Assembly: GCA_902796525.1 (NCBI GenBank)
Contig: CADBPB010000061.1
Location: 1 to 8,343, forward strand
Length of the DNA stretch: 8,343 nt
Reading direction: 5' to 3'
Source of the DNA: an uncultured Erysipelotrichaceae bacterium
GTDB taxonomy: Bacteria > Bacillota_I > Bacilli_A > Erysipelotrichales > Erysipelotrichaceae
This document shows positions 1 to 6,130 of this stretch, piece by piece; within the stretch, counting starts at the first letter, position 1, and the number at the start of each line of letters is the position of its first letter. A program made the translations under genes and the position numbers. A model generated the notes under the pieces. That model searched no databases and was not told where the DNA came from. It worked only from the letters and a program-made list of their open reading frames with translations.

Positions 1-1304
1 ACCGGCCGATCCCGGGCCGTCTGAAAGACTACATCGCCATGCCTAAGATGAACATGTACCAGTCTTTGCATACCACGATCGTCGGGCCGGACGGACGCAT
101 CTATGAGGTACAGATCCGTACGGAAGCCATGGACGAGGTCGCAGAACGAGGCGTGGCTGCCCACTGGTCTTATAAAGAGGGGAAACAGCGTTCCCAGAAA
201 GAAGTATTGAATGAACTGCAGTGGCTGAAAGCATTCGAAGACAATTCGGATACCGATGCCAAGGACTATATGAACGATATCACCCATGATATCTTCAACG
301 CGAACATCTACTGTCTGACGCCGAGAGGAAGGGTCATCGACCTGGCGCAGGGCGCAACGCCGATCGATTTCGCTTACCGCATCCATACCGAAGTAGGGAA
401 TCAGACCGTAGGAGCGCTGGTCAACGGGGTCATGGTCCCTTTGAATACGCCGTTGAAGACCGGCGATGTCGTGGAGCTTAAAACCAACAAGAATTCTGCG
501 CCGTCCGAAGACTGGCTGAAGATCGTCAAAACCAACCACGCCCGGAACAAGATCAAAGCCTACTTCCTGAAGAAAGAAACGGAAGACCGCGAACAGCTGA
601 TCAAGGAAGGCGAAGCCCTGCTGAAAGAAGAATTCAGCAAGCACGATCTTGCCGATGAATACCCCGACAGCAAGAAGATGGACAAGATCGCGACCTCCAT
701 GGGCTATTCTTCCGCTCACGATCTGTTCTTCGCGATCGGCTGTCACTCGATGATGCCTATCAATATCGTGGAACGGGTCGCAAAAGCTGGCAAACGGGAA
801 GTCGATCTGGAAACGATCGAAAAGATCACCAAACGAAATGCGGAAAAGACGCATCTGATCAGCCGTACCGGCATCGTGGTCAAGGGAATCAGTTCGATGA
901 AACTGTCCCTATCGCCATGCTGCTCGCCGGTCTACGGGGACGAGATCATCGGCTTCGTATCCAAAGGGCAGGGCATCAAGGTCCATCGCAAGGACTGTCC
1001 GAATATCCAGGGTCTGAAGCGTTTCATCGATGTCGAATGGGATCCGGAAAAACCGGATATGAAATATGAGACTTCCATCAAGATCTTCTCCAAAGACCGT
1101 TCCTATCTGCTGACCGATCTGGTCACGGTCGTCGCCCAGTACAAAGCGAATCTTACCGCCGTCAACAGCGTCGCGAATACGGAAAACCTGACTGCCACGA
1201 CAAGTCTGTCGTTCACGGTAAACGACCTGGAACAACTGGAAGTGATCATGGCCAATCTGCGAAAGGTCGAGAGCGTGATATCGGTTGAAAGAGCCATCAA
1301 ATGA
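1..1304 (+). CDS. rel: Bifunctional-type (p)ppGpp synthetase/hydrolase Rel (RSH family), 5'-truncated by the window edge
   Basis: The frame is open from base 3 (first residues RPIPGRLKDYIAMPK) to TGA at 1302-1304, giving 433 visible residues. Long RSH proteins are about 730-740 residues, so roughly 300 N-terminal residues (the HD hydrolase domain and most of the synthetase) lie upstream. Visible in order: the end of the synthetase domain with YQSLHTT, EVQIRT and GVAAHWSYKEGK (to about base 185); a TGS domain starting IYCLTPRGRV (about 306-488); a helical region; the conserved-cysteine domain with the CC pair (918-923) and HRKDC (984-998); and a C-terminal ACT domain (about 1065-1301). By family knowledge, the C-terminal half binds the ribosome with uncharged A-site tRNA and controls synthesis and hydrolysis of the alarmone. 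Hydrolase competence cannot be judged here. The ATG at 39 is internal, not the start. The last codons overlap the promoter of the next operon. Confidence 0.96.
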   Translation, partial: RPIPGRLKDYIAMPKMNMYQSLHTTIVGPDGRIYEVQIRTEAMDEVAERGVAAHWSYKEGKQRSQKEVLNELQWLKAFEDNSDTDAKDYMNDITHDIFNANIYCLTPRGRVIDLAQGATPIDFAYRIHTEVGNQTVGALVNGVMVPLNTPLKTGDVVELKTNKNSAPSEDWLKIVKTNHARNKIKAYFLKKETEDREQLIKEGEALLKEEFSKHDLADEYPDSKKMDKIATSMGYSSAHDLFFAIGCHSMMPINIVERVAKAGKREVDLETIEKITKRNAEKTHLISRTGIVVKGISSMKLSLSPCCSPVYGDEIIGFVSKGQGIKVHRKDCPNIQGLKRFIDVEWDPEKPDMKYETSIKIFSKDRSYLLTDLVTVVAQYKANLTAVNSVANTENLTATTSLSFTVNDLEQLEVIMANLRKVESVISVERAIK

Positions 1305-1313
1305 TGTTAAGAT
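1285..1313 (+). promoter_or_regulatory. SigA-type promoter for the T-box/peptidase/hisS/aspS operon
   Basis: A -35 element TTGAAA (1285-1290, 5 of 6 consensus) is followed by a 17-nt spacer and the -10 element TAAGAT (1308-1313, 4 of 6). A TG dinucleotide at 1305-1306, one base before the -10, makes an extended -10. Transcription should begin near 1319-1321, which is exactly where the base of T-box Stem I begins. The -35 lies inside the rel coding sequence, and the rel stop codon lies in the spacer. This is a prediction from spacing and motif fit only. Confidence 0.6.
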
Positions 1314-1318
1314 TGTGA

Positions 1319-1507
1319 TGTCGATAAACAAAAGAATCTTATCCGGTTCATTGCAGCGAGAAGGGTACGGTGCAAGCCTTCATGAAAGGATAAGAGGGAC
1401 ACTTGTTTGACACCTTAGGGCGTAGGATCTGCGTTAAAGATCTCGAGGGCACAGCTATGTGAACTAAGGTGGTACCGCGTGAGAAACGTCCTTAGAGGAC
1501 GTTTTTA
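1319..1507 (+). promoter_or_regulatory. T-box riboswitch leader, probably reading tRNA-Asp
   Basis: The T-box core AAGGTGGTACCGCG is at 1466-1479. Stem I can be folded by eye: TGTC/GACA (1319-1322 with 1409-1412), AAACAA/TTGTTT (1326-1331 with 1403-1408), a specifier loop (1332-1336 opposite 1396-1402), TCTTATCC/GGATAAGA (1337-1344 with 1388-1395), TTCAT/ATGAA (1347-1351 with 1382-1386), an AGCGAG bulge (1355-1360), and a terminal hairpin GAAGG/CCTTC (1360-1364 with 1377-1381) whose loop carries GGTG. A Stem III-like hairpin pairs 1426-1430 with 1438-1442. The 3' side of the specifier loop reads GGGACAC: GAC (Asp) at 1398-1400 followed by a purine, overlapped by CAC (His) at 1400-1402. The antiterminator pairs CTAAGG (1464-1469) with CCTTAG (1490-1495). 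The bulge TGGT (1470-1473) would pair with a tRNA 3' end having A73 or, by wobble, G73, which suits tRNA-Asp. Uncharged tRNA should allow read-through into the peptidase, hisS and aspS. Confidence 0.93.
1484..1507 (+). terminator. Intrinsic terminator of the T-box switch
   Basis: An 8-bp stem AAACGTCC (1484-1491) / GGACGTTT (1497-1504) with loop TTAGA runs into a T run (1502-1506). Its 5' arm contains the CC of CCTTAG, which is also the 3' arm of the antiterminator, so the two folds exclude each other. No other terminator separates rel from this point, so it could also end read-through transcripts from rel. Confidence 0.88.
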
Positions 1508-1528
1508 TTGTTTAAGGAGGAGATTCTT

Positions 1529-2776
1529 ATGTATGACAGTTTCGGTCTGGTAGAAAAGCTCTATTTCGTCCGTACCTCAGGTTCGAAAGAAGAACTGAAA
1601 GCGGCAAAGATCATCCAGAAGGAATGTGCAAGATTCAATGTCAAAGCAAAGCTGGAATCGTTTCCGGTCGATGCCTTCGAGGTAGAAAAATGCCAGCTGC
1701 ATTTCATGGAACCTGATTTGGATGTGCCGTTTGTCGCCGTAGGCATGTCCGGTTCGACGCCGGAAAAGGGCGTGGAAGGCGAACTGGTCTATCTCGCTTC
1801 TGCGACGGATGCCCAGATCACGGATATTCGGGACAAGATCTGTCTGATCGCTGGCAAGATGGTCGACAACAAGACGTACAAGATTCTGGCGCAGAAGAAA
1901 CCAGCCGCATTGATCCTCTGCACCGGCGATGTCTATCTCGATGAAAAAGACGTCGATCTAGACCCGTACAAATACCGCAAACGTCACCAGGATCTCGCTT
2001 ATATTCCGGCCGTATGTATCCGCATGAAAGATGCGGAGAAGCTGGTCGAGCATCTTCCGAAGAAAGCCCGTATCGTTCTGAAACAGAAACAGTTCAAGAC
2101 GGATTCCCACAATGTGGTCGCGGAAATCAAAGGAACGGACAAAGCGGAGGAAGTGATCGTATATACCGCGCATTATGATTCCGTCAGCTACTCCAAAGGA
2201 GCTTACGACAACGCCACCGGCAGCGCCTGCATCCTGGAGATGCTTGGATATTACAGCGAACACAGACCAAAGAGAACCGTCAGGTTCATCTGGTGCGGTT
2301 CCGAAGAGGAAGGACTGCTTGGTTCCCGCGCTTATGTCGAGAAACACAAAAAACAGCTCGACAGCATCGTTCTCAACATCAATATCGATATGCTGGGAGT
2401 GACTTTGGGACACGATATCGCCTGTGTCAGTGCAAGCGAGGATCTCGTCCATTATCTTCAGTATCTTTCCAAGATGGAAGGATTTCCGCTTGATGTCCGA
2501 CAGGGCGTCTATTCGAGCGATTCCACCCCGTTCGCGGATGCTGGCATTCCGGCTCTGTCCTTTGCCCGTGTGCCGGCCAAAGGAGGCGCCGTGATCCATT
2601 CCAGGAAAGATGTCATGGAACATCTGTCAGCGGGCAACTACTACAGATCGTGCGAATTCATCGAGAAATTTTCCAATCATATGAATTATTCCGTATGTTT
2701 CCCTGTTCCGAGAGAGATTCCGGAGAAGGTAAAAGAGGATCTCGATTACTACAATCTCAGAAAGGAGCGCAAATAA
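1529..2776 (+). CDS. M28-family zinc peptidase (aminopeptidase-like) with a PA-domain insert
   Basis: The product is 415 residues. I chose ATG 1529 because AAGGAGG (1514-1520) lies 8 nt upstream; an in-frame TTG at 1508 is inside the terminator tail and is rejected. The M28 co-catalytic dizinc site looks complete: H215 in AHYDS, D227 in GAYDNATGS, the catalytic pair E259/E260 in GSEEEGLLGS, D287 in NIDMLG and H357 in IHSRKD. Residues of about 80-190, between the N-terminal part and the first zinc ligand, resemble a protease-associated (PA) domain. No signal peptide or membrane segment is seen, so it should act in the cytoplasm, probably on peptides with a free N-terminus; the substrate cannot be predicted. 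It is the first gene after the T-box, and its stop is one base before hisS. It occupies the place where dtd often sits in the Bacillota rel-hisS-aspS neighbourhood. Release of amino acids during starvation is a reasonable inference, not shown by sequence. Confidence 0.9.
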   Translation: MYDSFGLVEKLYFVRTSGSKEELKAAKIIQKECARFNVKAKLESFPVDAFEVEKCQLHFMEPDLDVPFVAVGMSGSTPEKGVEGELVYLASATDAQITDIRDKICLIAGKMVDNKTYKILAQKKPAALILCTGDVYLDEKDVDLDPYKYRKRHQDLAYIPAVCIRMKDAEKLVEHLPKKARIVLKQKQFKTDSHNVVAEIKGTDKAEEVIVYTAHYDSVSYSKGAYDNATGSACILEMLGYYSEHRPKRTVRFIWCGSEEEGLLGSRAYVEKHKKQLDSIVLNINIDMLGVTLGHDIACVSASEDLVHYLQYLSKMEGFPLDVRQGVYSSDSTPFADAGIPALSFARVPAKGGAVIHSRKDVMEHLSAGNYYRSCEFIEKFSNHMNYSVCFPVPREIPEKVKEDLDYYNLRKERK

Positions 2777-2777
2777 G

Positions 2778-4049
2778 ATGCCATATCAGACTGTAAAAGG
2801 AACCTATGACCTGCTTCCGGAAAAGATGAAGCGTTTCAACGAACTGGAGACGCTGTTCCGTTCGTTCCTGGAAATCTACGGCTACAGTGAAATCAAAACG
2901 CCTGTTTTCGAATATACCGGTGTATTCAAAAAAGAAAACGATACTTCGGACATGGTCACCAAAGAGATGTACACGTTCTCGGTGAATGACAAGGATTCAT
3001 TGACTTTGCGTCCGGAAGGAACGCCGGGCGTCATCCGTCTGATCATCGAAAACAAGCTTTATGGAAGTATGGAACTGCCGATCAAGCTGGCATATATCGA
3101 GGAAATGTTCCGTCATGAACGTCCTCAGAAAGGCAGACAGCGTCAGTTTACGCAGATGGGGATCGAATGCATCGGCGACAAGGACCCTTTGATCGATGCG
3201 GAAGTCATTGCTTTAGGATATTTCTACATCAAGGCATTAGGCCTTGAAGGCGTCAAGGTGCTGGTCAACTCGTTAGGCGATACCGAATCGAGGGTGAACT
3301 ATAAGAAAGAACTGATCGAATACTTCACGCCATACAAGGATCAGCTATGCACGGACTGTCAGAATCGCCTGCTGAAGAACCCGCTGCGCATCCTCGACTG
3401 CAAGATCGACCATGAGAATCCTGTCGTACAGAACGCTCCGAAAATGAAACTGAACGAGGCTTCCGAAGAATACTTCAGCAAAGTGAAGCACTATCTGGAT
3501 GTTCTCGGGATTCCATACGAGATCGACGACAAGCTGGTAAGAGGTCTCGATTATTATACCGATACCGTCTTCGAAGTGGTTTCGACCAACGAAGAATCCG
3601 GTTCGCAGGCGACGATCTTTGGCGGAGGCAGGTATGACGACCTGGTCAAAGAAATGGGCGGACCGCAGCTGAGCGGCATCGGGTTTGCGATCGGGCTGGA
3701 ACGGCTGCTGATCCTGGCGGATGCGGAAGACGTTTTCCCGGAATCCGAACCGTATCTGGATGCCTATGTGATCAATCTCTGTGAAGAAAGCGATCAGGCG
3801 CTGAAAGTCGCGTCGATGCTCAGGGAGGAAGGCTTCATCACGGAACTGGACTACTATCACCGTTCCCTGAAAGCCCAGTTCAAATCGAGCGACCGCAAGA
3901 AAGCCAGATTCGTGATCATCATCGGAGAAGACGAAGTAAAGAATGAAACCGTTACATTGAAAGATACGCTGACCAAGGCGCAGGAAGAAGTGCCCGTCAA
4001 GGAACTGTGCGAACGGATGGATCAGCTTTTGGAGGATTATTATGAATAG
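2778..4049 (+). CDS. hisS: Histidyl-tRNA synthetase
   Basis: A class II synthetase that charges tRNA-His with histidine in the cytoplasm. Its 423 residues match the usual bacterial length of about 420-425. The N-terminus MPYQTVKGTYDLLP is typical. Motif 2 is FRHERPQKGRQRQF (111-124), the HisRS-specific motifs are LVRGLDYYTDTVFEV (253-267) and TIFGGGRYDDL (279-289), and motif 3 is GIGFAIGLERL (300-310). The remainder from about 325 is the C-terminal anticodon-binding domain. The segment CTDCQNRLLKNPLRILDCK (191-209) resembles that of Bacillota HisRS. AAAGGAG (2761-2767), inside the end of the peptidase gene, serves as ribosome binding site 10 nt upstream of the ATG. The 3' end overlaps aspS by 8 nt. 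No truncation or missing catalytic motif is seen. Confidence 0.97.
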   Translation: MPYQTVKGTYDLLPEKMKRFNELETLFRSFLEIYGYSEIKTPVFEYTGVFKKENDTSDMVTKEMYTFSVNDKDSLTLRPEGTPGVIRLIIENKLYGSMELPIKLAYIEEMFRHERPQKGRQRQFTQMGIECIGDKDPLIDAEVIALGYFYIKALGLEGVKVLVNSLGDTESRVNYKKELIEYFTPYKDQLCTDCQNRLLKNPLRILDCKIDHENPVVQNAPKMKLNEASEEYFSKVKHYLDVLGIPYEIDDKLVRGLDYYTDTVFEVVSTNEESGSQATIFGGGRYDDLVKEMGGPQLSGIGFAIGLERLLILADAEDVFPESEPYLDAYVINLCEESDQALKVASMLREEGFITELDYYHRSLKAQFKSSDRKKARFVIIIGEDEVKNETVTLKDTLTKAQEEVPVKELCERMDQLLEDYYE

Positions 4050-5787
4050 AGACCATACCTGCGGAGAATTAAGAAAAGAAGATGCCGGTAAACATGTGAA
4101 ACTAGCCGGATGGGTCGCGAAACGAAGGAATCTGGGTTCCATCGTTTTCATCGATCTGCGCGACCGTTACGGGATCACCCAGATCACGTTCGACGAAGAA
4201 CATAACGAACTGGTCAAAGATGTCAGAAACGAATATGTCATCGAAGTGGAAGGAACGGTTTCTTTGAAAGAAACGCCGAACCTGAAACTGGAGACCGGCG
4301 AGATCGAGGTACTTGCGGATACCTGCAAGATCCTGTCGGCGGCTAAAACTACGCCGATGATCATTGCGGATGAAACAGACGCTCTGGAAGACCTGCGTTT
4401 GAAATACCGCTATCTGGATATCCGTCGGAATCCGATCAAAGAAAAACTGCTGATGAGAGACAAGATCACCACGATCGTAAGACGCGTACTGCATGAGGAT
4501 GATTTCGTGGAAGTGGAAACGCCGATCCTGTCCAAATCCACTCCGGAAGGCGCGAGAGACTATCTTGTGCCATCCCGCTTGTATAACGGCAGATTCTATG
4601 CGCTACCGCAGTCTCCCCAGCAGTACAAGCAGCTGCTGATGATCGGAGGGATGGACCGCTATTTCCAGATCGCGCGCTGTTTCCGTGACGAAGACTTGCG
4701 GGCCGACAGACAGCCGGAATTCACGCAGATCGACATCGAAATGTCCTTTGCGGACGAAGAAGATATCTTTACGGAAGTCGAAAAGATCATGAAGACGCTG
4801 TTCAAGGAACTGAAAGGCGTGGATAAACTGGACTTTCCTAGAATTAAATACGTTGATGCGATGGACCGTTACGGTTCCGATAAACCGGATCTGCGTTTCG
4901 GAAACGAAATGATGGACATCAGTTCATTATTCAAAGATACGGGATTCGCCGTCTTTAGGAACTGTTTGGAACAGGGAGGTGTCATCAAAGCTCTGGTATT
5001 CAAGAATGCGGCTGAGCATCTGTCAAGGAAACGTTTCGATGAATTGAATGAATTCGTCAAGATCTACAAAGCCAAAGGACTGGCTTATCTCAAACGAGAG
5101 AATGATCAGTTCGCCGGTTCGGTCAACAATGCGTTAAGCGAAGAAGAAAAAGAAATGCTGAGAAAGGAACTGGATCTGGGGAACGGCGATGTATTGCTGA
5201 TGATCGCCGACCAGAAGGCGGTCGCCAATGTCGCTTTAGGCGCATTGCGCAAGAAACTGGGTCAGGATCTCGGGCTGATCGATGAAAACAGGTACTGCTT
5301 CGCTTGGATCACGGAATTCCCGATGTACGAATATTCGGAAACGGAAAACCGCTGGGTCAGCGCCCACCATCCGTTTACTGCGCCGAGAGATGAAGACATG
5401 GATAAACTGATCTCTGATAAGGCCAACTGTTACAGCAGAGCCTATGACCTGGTGCTGAACGGATATGAACTTTTATCCGGATCGGTCCGTATCCACGATT
5501 CCGAAATGCAGGCAAAAGTATTCGATGCCCTGGGGCTGACGAAAGAAGAGATCAGAAACAAATTCGGATTCTTCATCGAGGCCTTCGACTACGGCACTCC
5601 GCCGCATCTCGGTGTCGGCATCGGCCTGGAACGTCTGACCATGATCTTGACCGGAACCGACAACATCAAGGATGTCGTCGCTTTCCCGAAGACGGCCTCC
5701 GCCTACTGTCTGATGTCCGATGCGCCGAATACGGTCGACGATGTGCAGCTGAAGGAACTGGGCATCGATATCATCGAAAAGGAGTGA
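4042..5787 (+). CDS. aspS: Aspartyl-tRNA synthetase (bacterial type)
   Basis: A class II synthetase that charges tRNA-Asp. It has 581 residues, slightly under the 590 or so usual for the bacterial type. Visible parts are an N-terminal OB-fold anticodon-binding domain (about 1-105, GWVAKRRNLGSIVFIDLRDR), the catalytic core with QSPQQYKQ (190-197) and motif 2 FRDEDLRADRQPEF (214-227), a GAD insertion domain (about 285-400) and motif 3 GVGIGLERL (524-532). Residue 31 is Leu in RRNLG; in characterised bacterial AspRSs, Leu here goes with tRNA-Asp-only (discriminating) enzymes and His with enzymes that also charge tRNA-Asn. A discriminating enzyme is therefore inferred. The start overlaps the hisS stop by 8 nt, and GGAGG (4031-4035) lies 6 nt upstream, so translation is probably coupled. 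It is the last gene of the T-box operon. Confidence 0.97.
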   Translation: MNRDHTCGELRKEDAGKHVKLAGWVAKRRNLGSIVFIDLRDRYGITQITFDEEHNELVKDVRNEYVIEVEGTVSLKETPNLKLETGEIEVLADTCKILSAAKTTPMIIADETDALEDLRLKYRYLDIRRNPIKEKLLMRDKITTIVRRVLHEDDFVEVETPILSKSTPEGARDYLVPSRLYNGRFYALPQSPQQYKQLLMIGGMDRYFQIARCFRDEDLRADRQPEFTQIDIEMSFADEEDIFTEVEKIMKTLFKELKGVDKLDFPRIKYVDAMDRYGSDKPDLRFGNEMMDISSLFKDTGFAVFRNCLEQGGVIKALVFKNAAEHLSRKRFDELNEFVKIYKAKGLAYLKRENDQFAGSVNNALSEEEKEMLRKELDLGNGDVLLMIADQKAVANVALGALRKKLGQDLGLIDENRYCFAWITEFPMYEYSETENRWVSAHHPFTAPRDEDMDKLISDKANCYSRAYDLVLNGYELLSGSVRIHDSEMQAKVFDALGLTKEEIRNKFGFFIEAFDYGTPPHLGVGIGLERLTMILTGTDNIKDVVAFPKTASAYCLMSDAPNTVDDVQLKELGIDIIEKE

Positions 5788-5789
5788 CA

Positions 5790-5805
5790 GTTAGTCTTTA
5801 CTAAC
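5790..5805. repeat. Perfect 6-bp inverted repeat just after aspS
   Basis: GTTAGT (5790-5795) and ACTAAC (5800-5805) flank a CTTT loop, starting 3 nt after the aspS stop. It has no T run directly after it, so it is a poor intrinsic terminator by itself. It overlaps the predicted -35 of the ferredoxin promoter, so an operator is an alternative reading. No regulator-binding consensus is recognised. Confidence 0.5.
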
Positions 5806-5826
5806 CGATGAAACGTCATTTATAAT
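5797..5826 (+). promoter_or_regulatory. Predicted promoter of the ferredoxin gene
   Basis: A perfect -10 TATAAT lies at 5821-5826. The best -35 is TTTACT (5797-5802, 4 of 6) with an 18-nt spacer. The expected start of transcription is near 5833, giving a leader of about 20 nt with a strong ribosome binding site. The -10 is convincing; the -35 is only fair. Confidence 0.65.
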
Positions 5827-5853
5827 GTTTTTAGTATCAAGGAGGTTTATCTA

Positions 5854-6027
5854 ATGCCCGTTAAAGTTGATCGTGATCTTTGCATCGGCTGTGGTGCATG
5901 TACAGGCGTTTGCCCGACAGAATCCTTAAGTCTGGATGAAGAAGGCAAGAGCGTTTGCAACGAAGAAACCTGCGTGGACTGCGGTGCCTGCGTTGCGACT
6001 TGCCCGGTCGAAGCTTTATCTCAGTAA
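5854..6027 (+). CDS. Small 2[4Fe-4S] clostridial-type ferredoxin
   Basis: A 57-residue electron carrier. ATG 5854 is preceded by AAGGAGG (5839-5845) at 8 nt spacing, and TAA is at 6025-6027. Two classic cluster-binding motifs are complete: C10-x2-C13-x2-C16-x3-C20-P and C40-x2-C43-x2-C46-x3-C50-P. The two halves are related to each other, as in this family. One extra cysteine, C35, lies between the motifs. It has no signal peptide, so it is a soluble cytoplasmic protein that passes low-potential electrons to partner enzymes. The partner is not identified; the next gene encodes the Fe-S enzyme MiaB, which needs reducing electrons, but a terminator separates them. It has its own promoter and terminator, so it is probably monocistronic. 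Confidence 0.95.
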   Translation: MPVKVDRDLCIGCGACTGVCPTESLSLDEEGKSVCNEETCVDCGACVATCPVEALSQ

Positions 6028-6039
6028 AGCAGAAAAAGC

Positions 6040-6058
6040 GTGAACGGTCTGCGTTCAC
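6040..6058 (+). repeat. Hairpin just downstream of the ferredoxin gene
   Basis: GTGAACG (6040-6046) and CGTTCAC (6052-6058) form a perfect 7-bp stem with a 5-nt loop, 13 nt after the stop codon. No T run follows. It may protect the mRNA 3' end or assist the terminator that comes next. Confidence 0.5.
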
Positions 6059-6072
6059 CTTGGCAGCAATTC

Positions 6073-6100
6073 AGAAGCGATTTACGGATCGCTTCTTTTT
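6073..6100 (+). terminator. Intrinsic terminator of the ferredoxin transcript
   Basis: A perfect 9-bp stem AGAAGCGAT (6073-6081) / ATCGCTTCT (6088-6096) with a 6-nt loop runs into five Ts (6096-6100). An outer pairing GCAATT (6066-6071) / AATTGC (6101-6106) could extend the structure. There is no T run on the opposite strand, so it works in one direction only. Confidence 0.9.
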
Positions 6101-6118
6101 AATTGCCGGCGTTTCAAG

Positions 6119-6124
6119 TATAAT
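6119..6124 (+). promoter_or_regulatory. -10 element of a probable miaB promoter
   Basis: A perfect TATAAT lies at 6119-6124, with only six bases between it and the miaB ATG at 6131. At 17-nt spacing the -35 position (6096-6101) is TTTTTA, a weak match that coincides with the T run of the ferredoxin terminator. If the -10 is used, transcription would start at or next to the A of the start codon. Confidence 0.6.
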
Positions 6125-6130
6125 CAAGGT

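Noticed and set aside
39..41. ATG at 39 as the start of rel
   Set aside because: The conserved synthetase sequence PIPGRLKDYIA continues upstream in the same frame to the window edge, so this Met is internal.
909..1331. A minus-strand open frame opposite the Rel ACT domain
   Set aside because: It is antisense to conserved Rel sequence and would start inside the T-box promoter region, so it is not credible as a gene.
1351..1375. Alternative hairpin TTGCA (1351-1355) / TGCAA (1371-1375) in Stem I
   Set aside because: It would break the TTCAT/ATGAA and GAAGG/CCTTC helices and sequester the GGTG loop that marks a normal T-box Stem I apex.
1508..1528. TTG at 1508 as an earlier start for the M28 peptidase
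   Set aside because: It falls in the tail of the T-box terminator and has no ribosome binding site; AAGGAGG at 1514-1520 clearly serves the ATG at 1529.
1958..2623. A 221-codon minus-strand open frame within the peptidase gene
   Set aside because: It is a shadow of the M28 coding sequence, whose zinc-site residues fix the true frame.
3345..4151. A 268-codon minus-strand open frame across the hisS-aspS junction
   Set aside because: It is antisense to two well-supported synthetase genes, and its translation is low complexity with no family motif.
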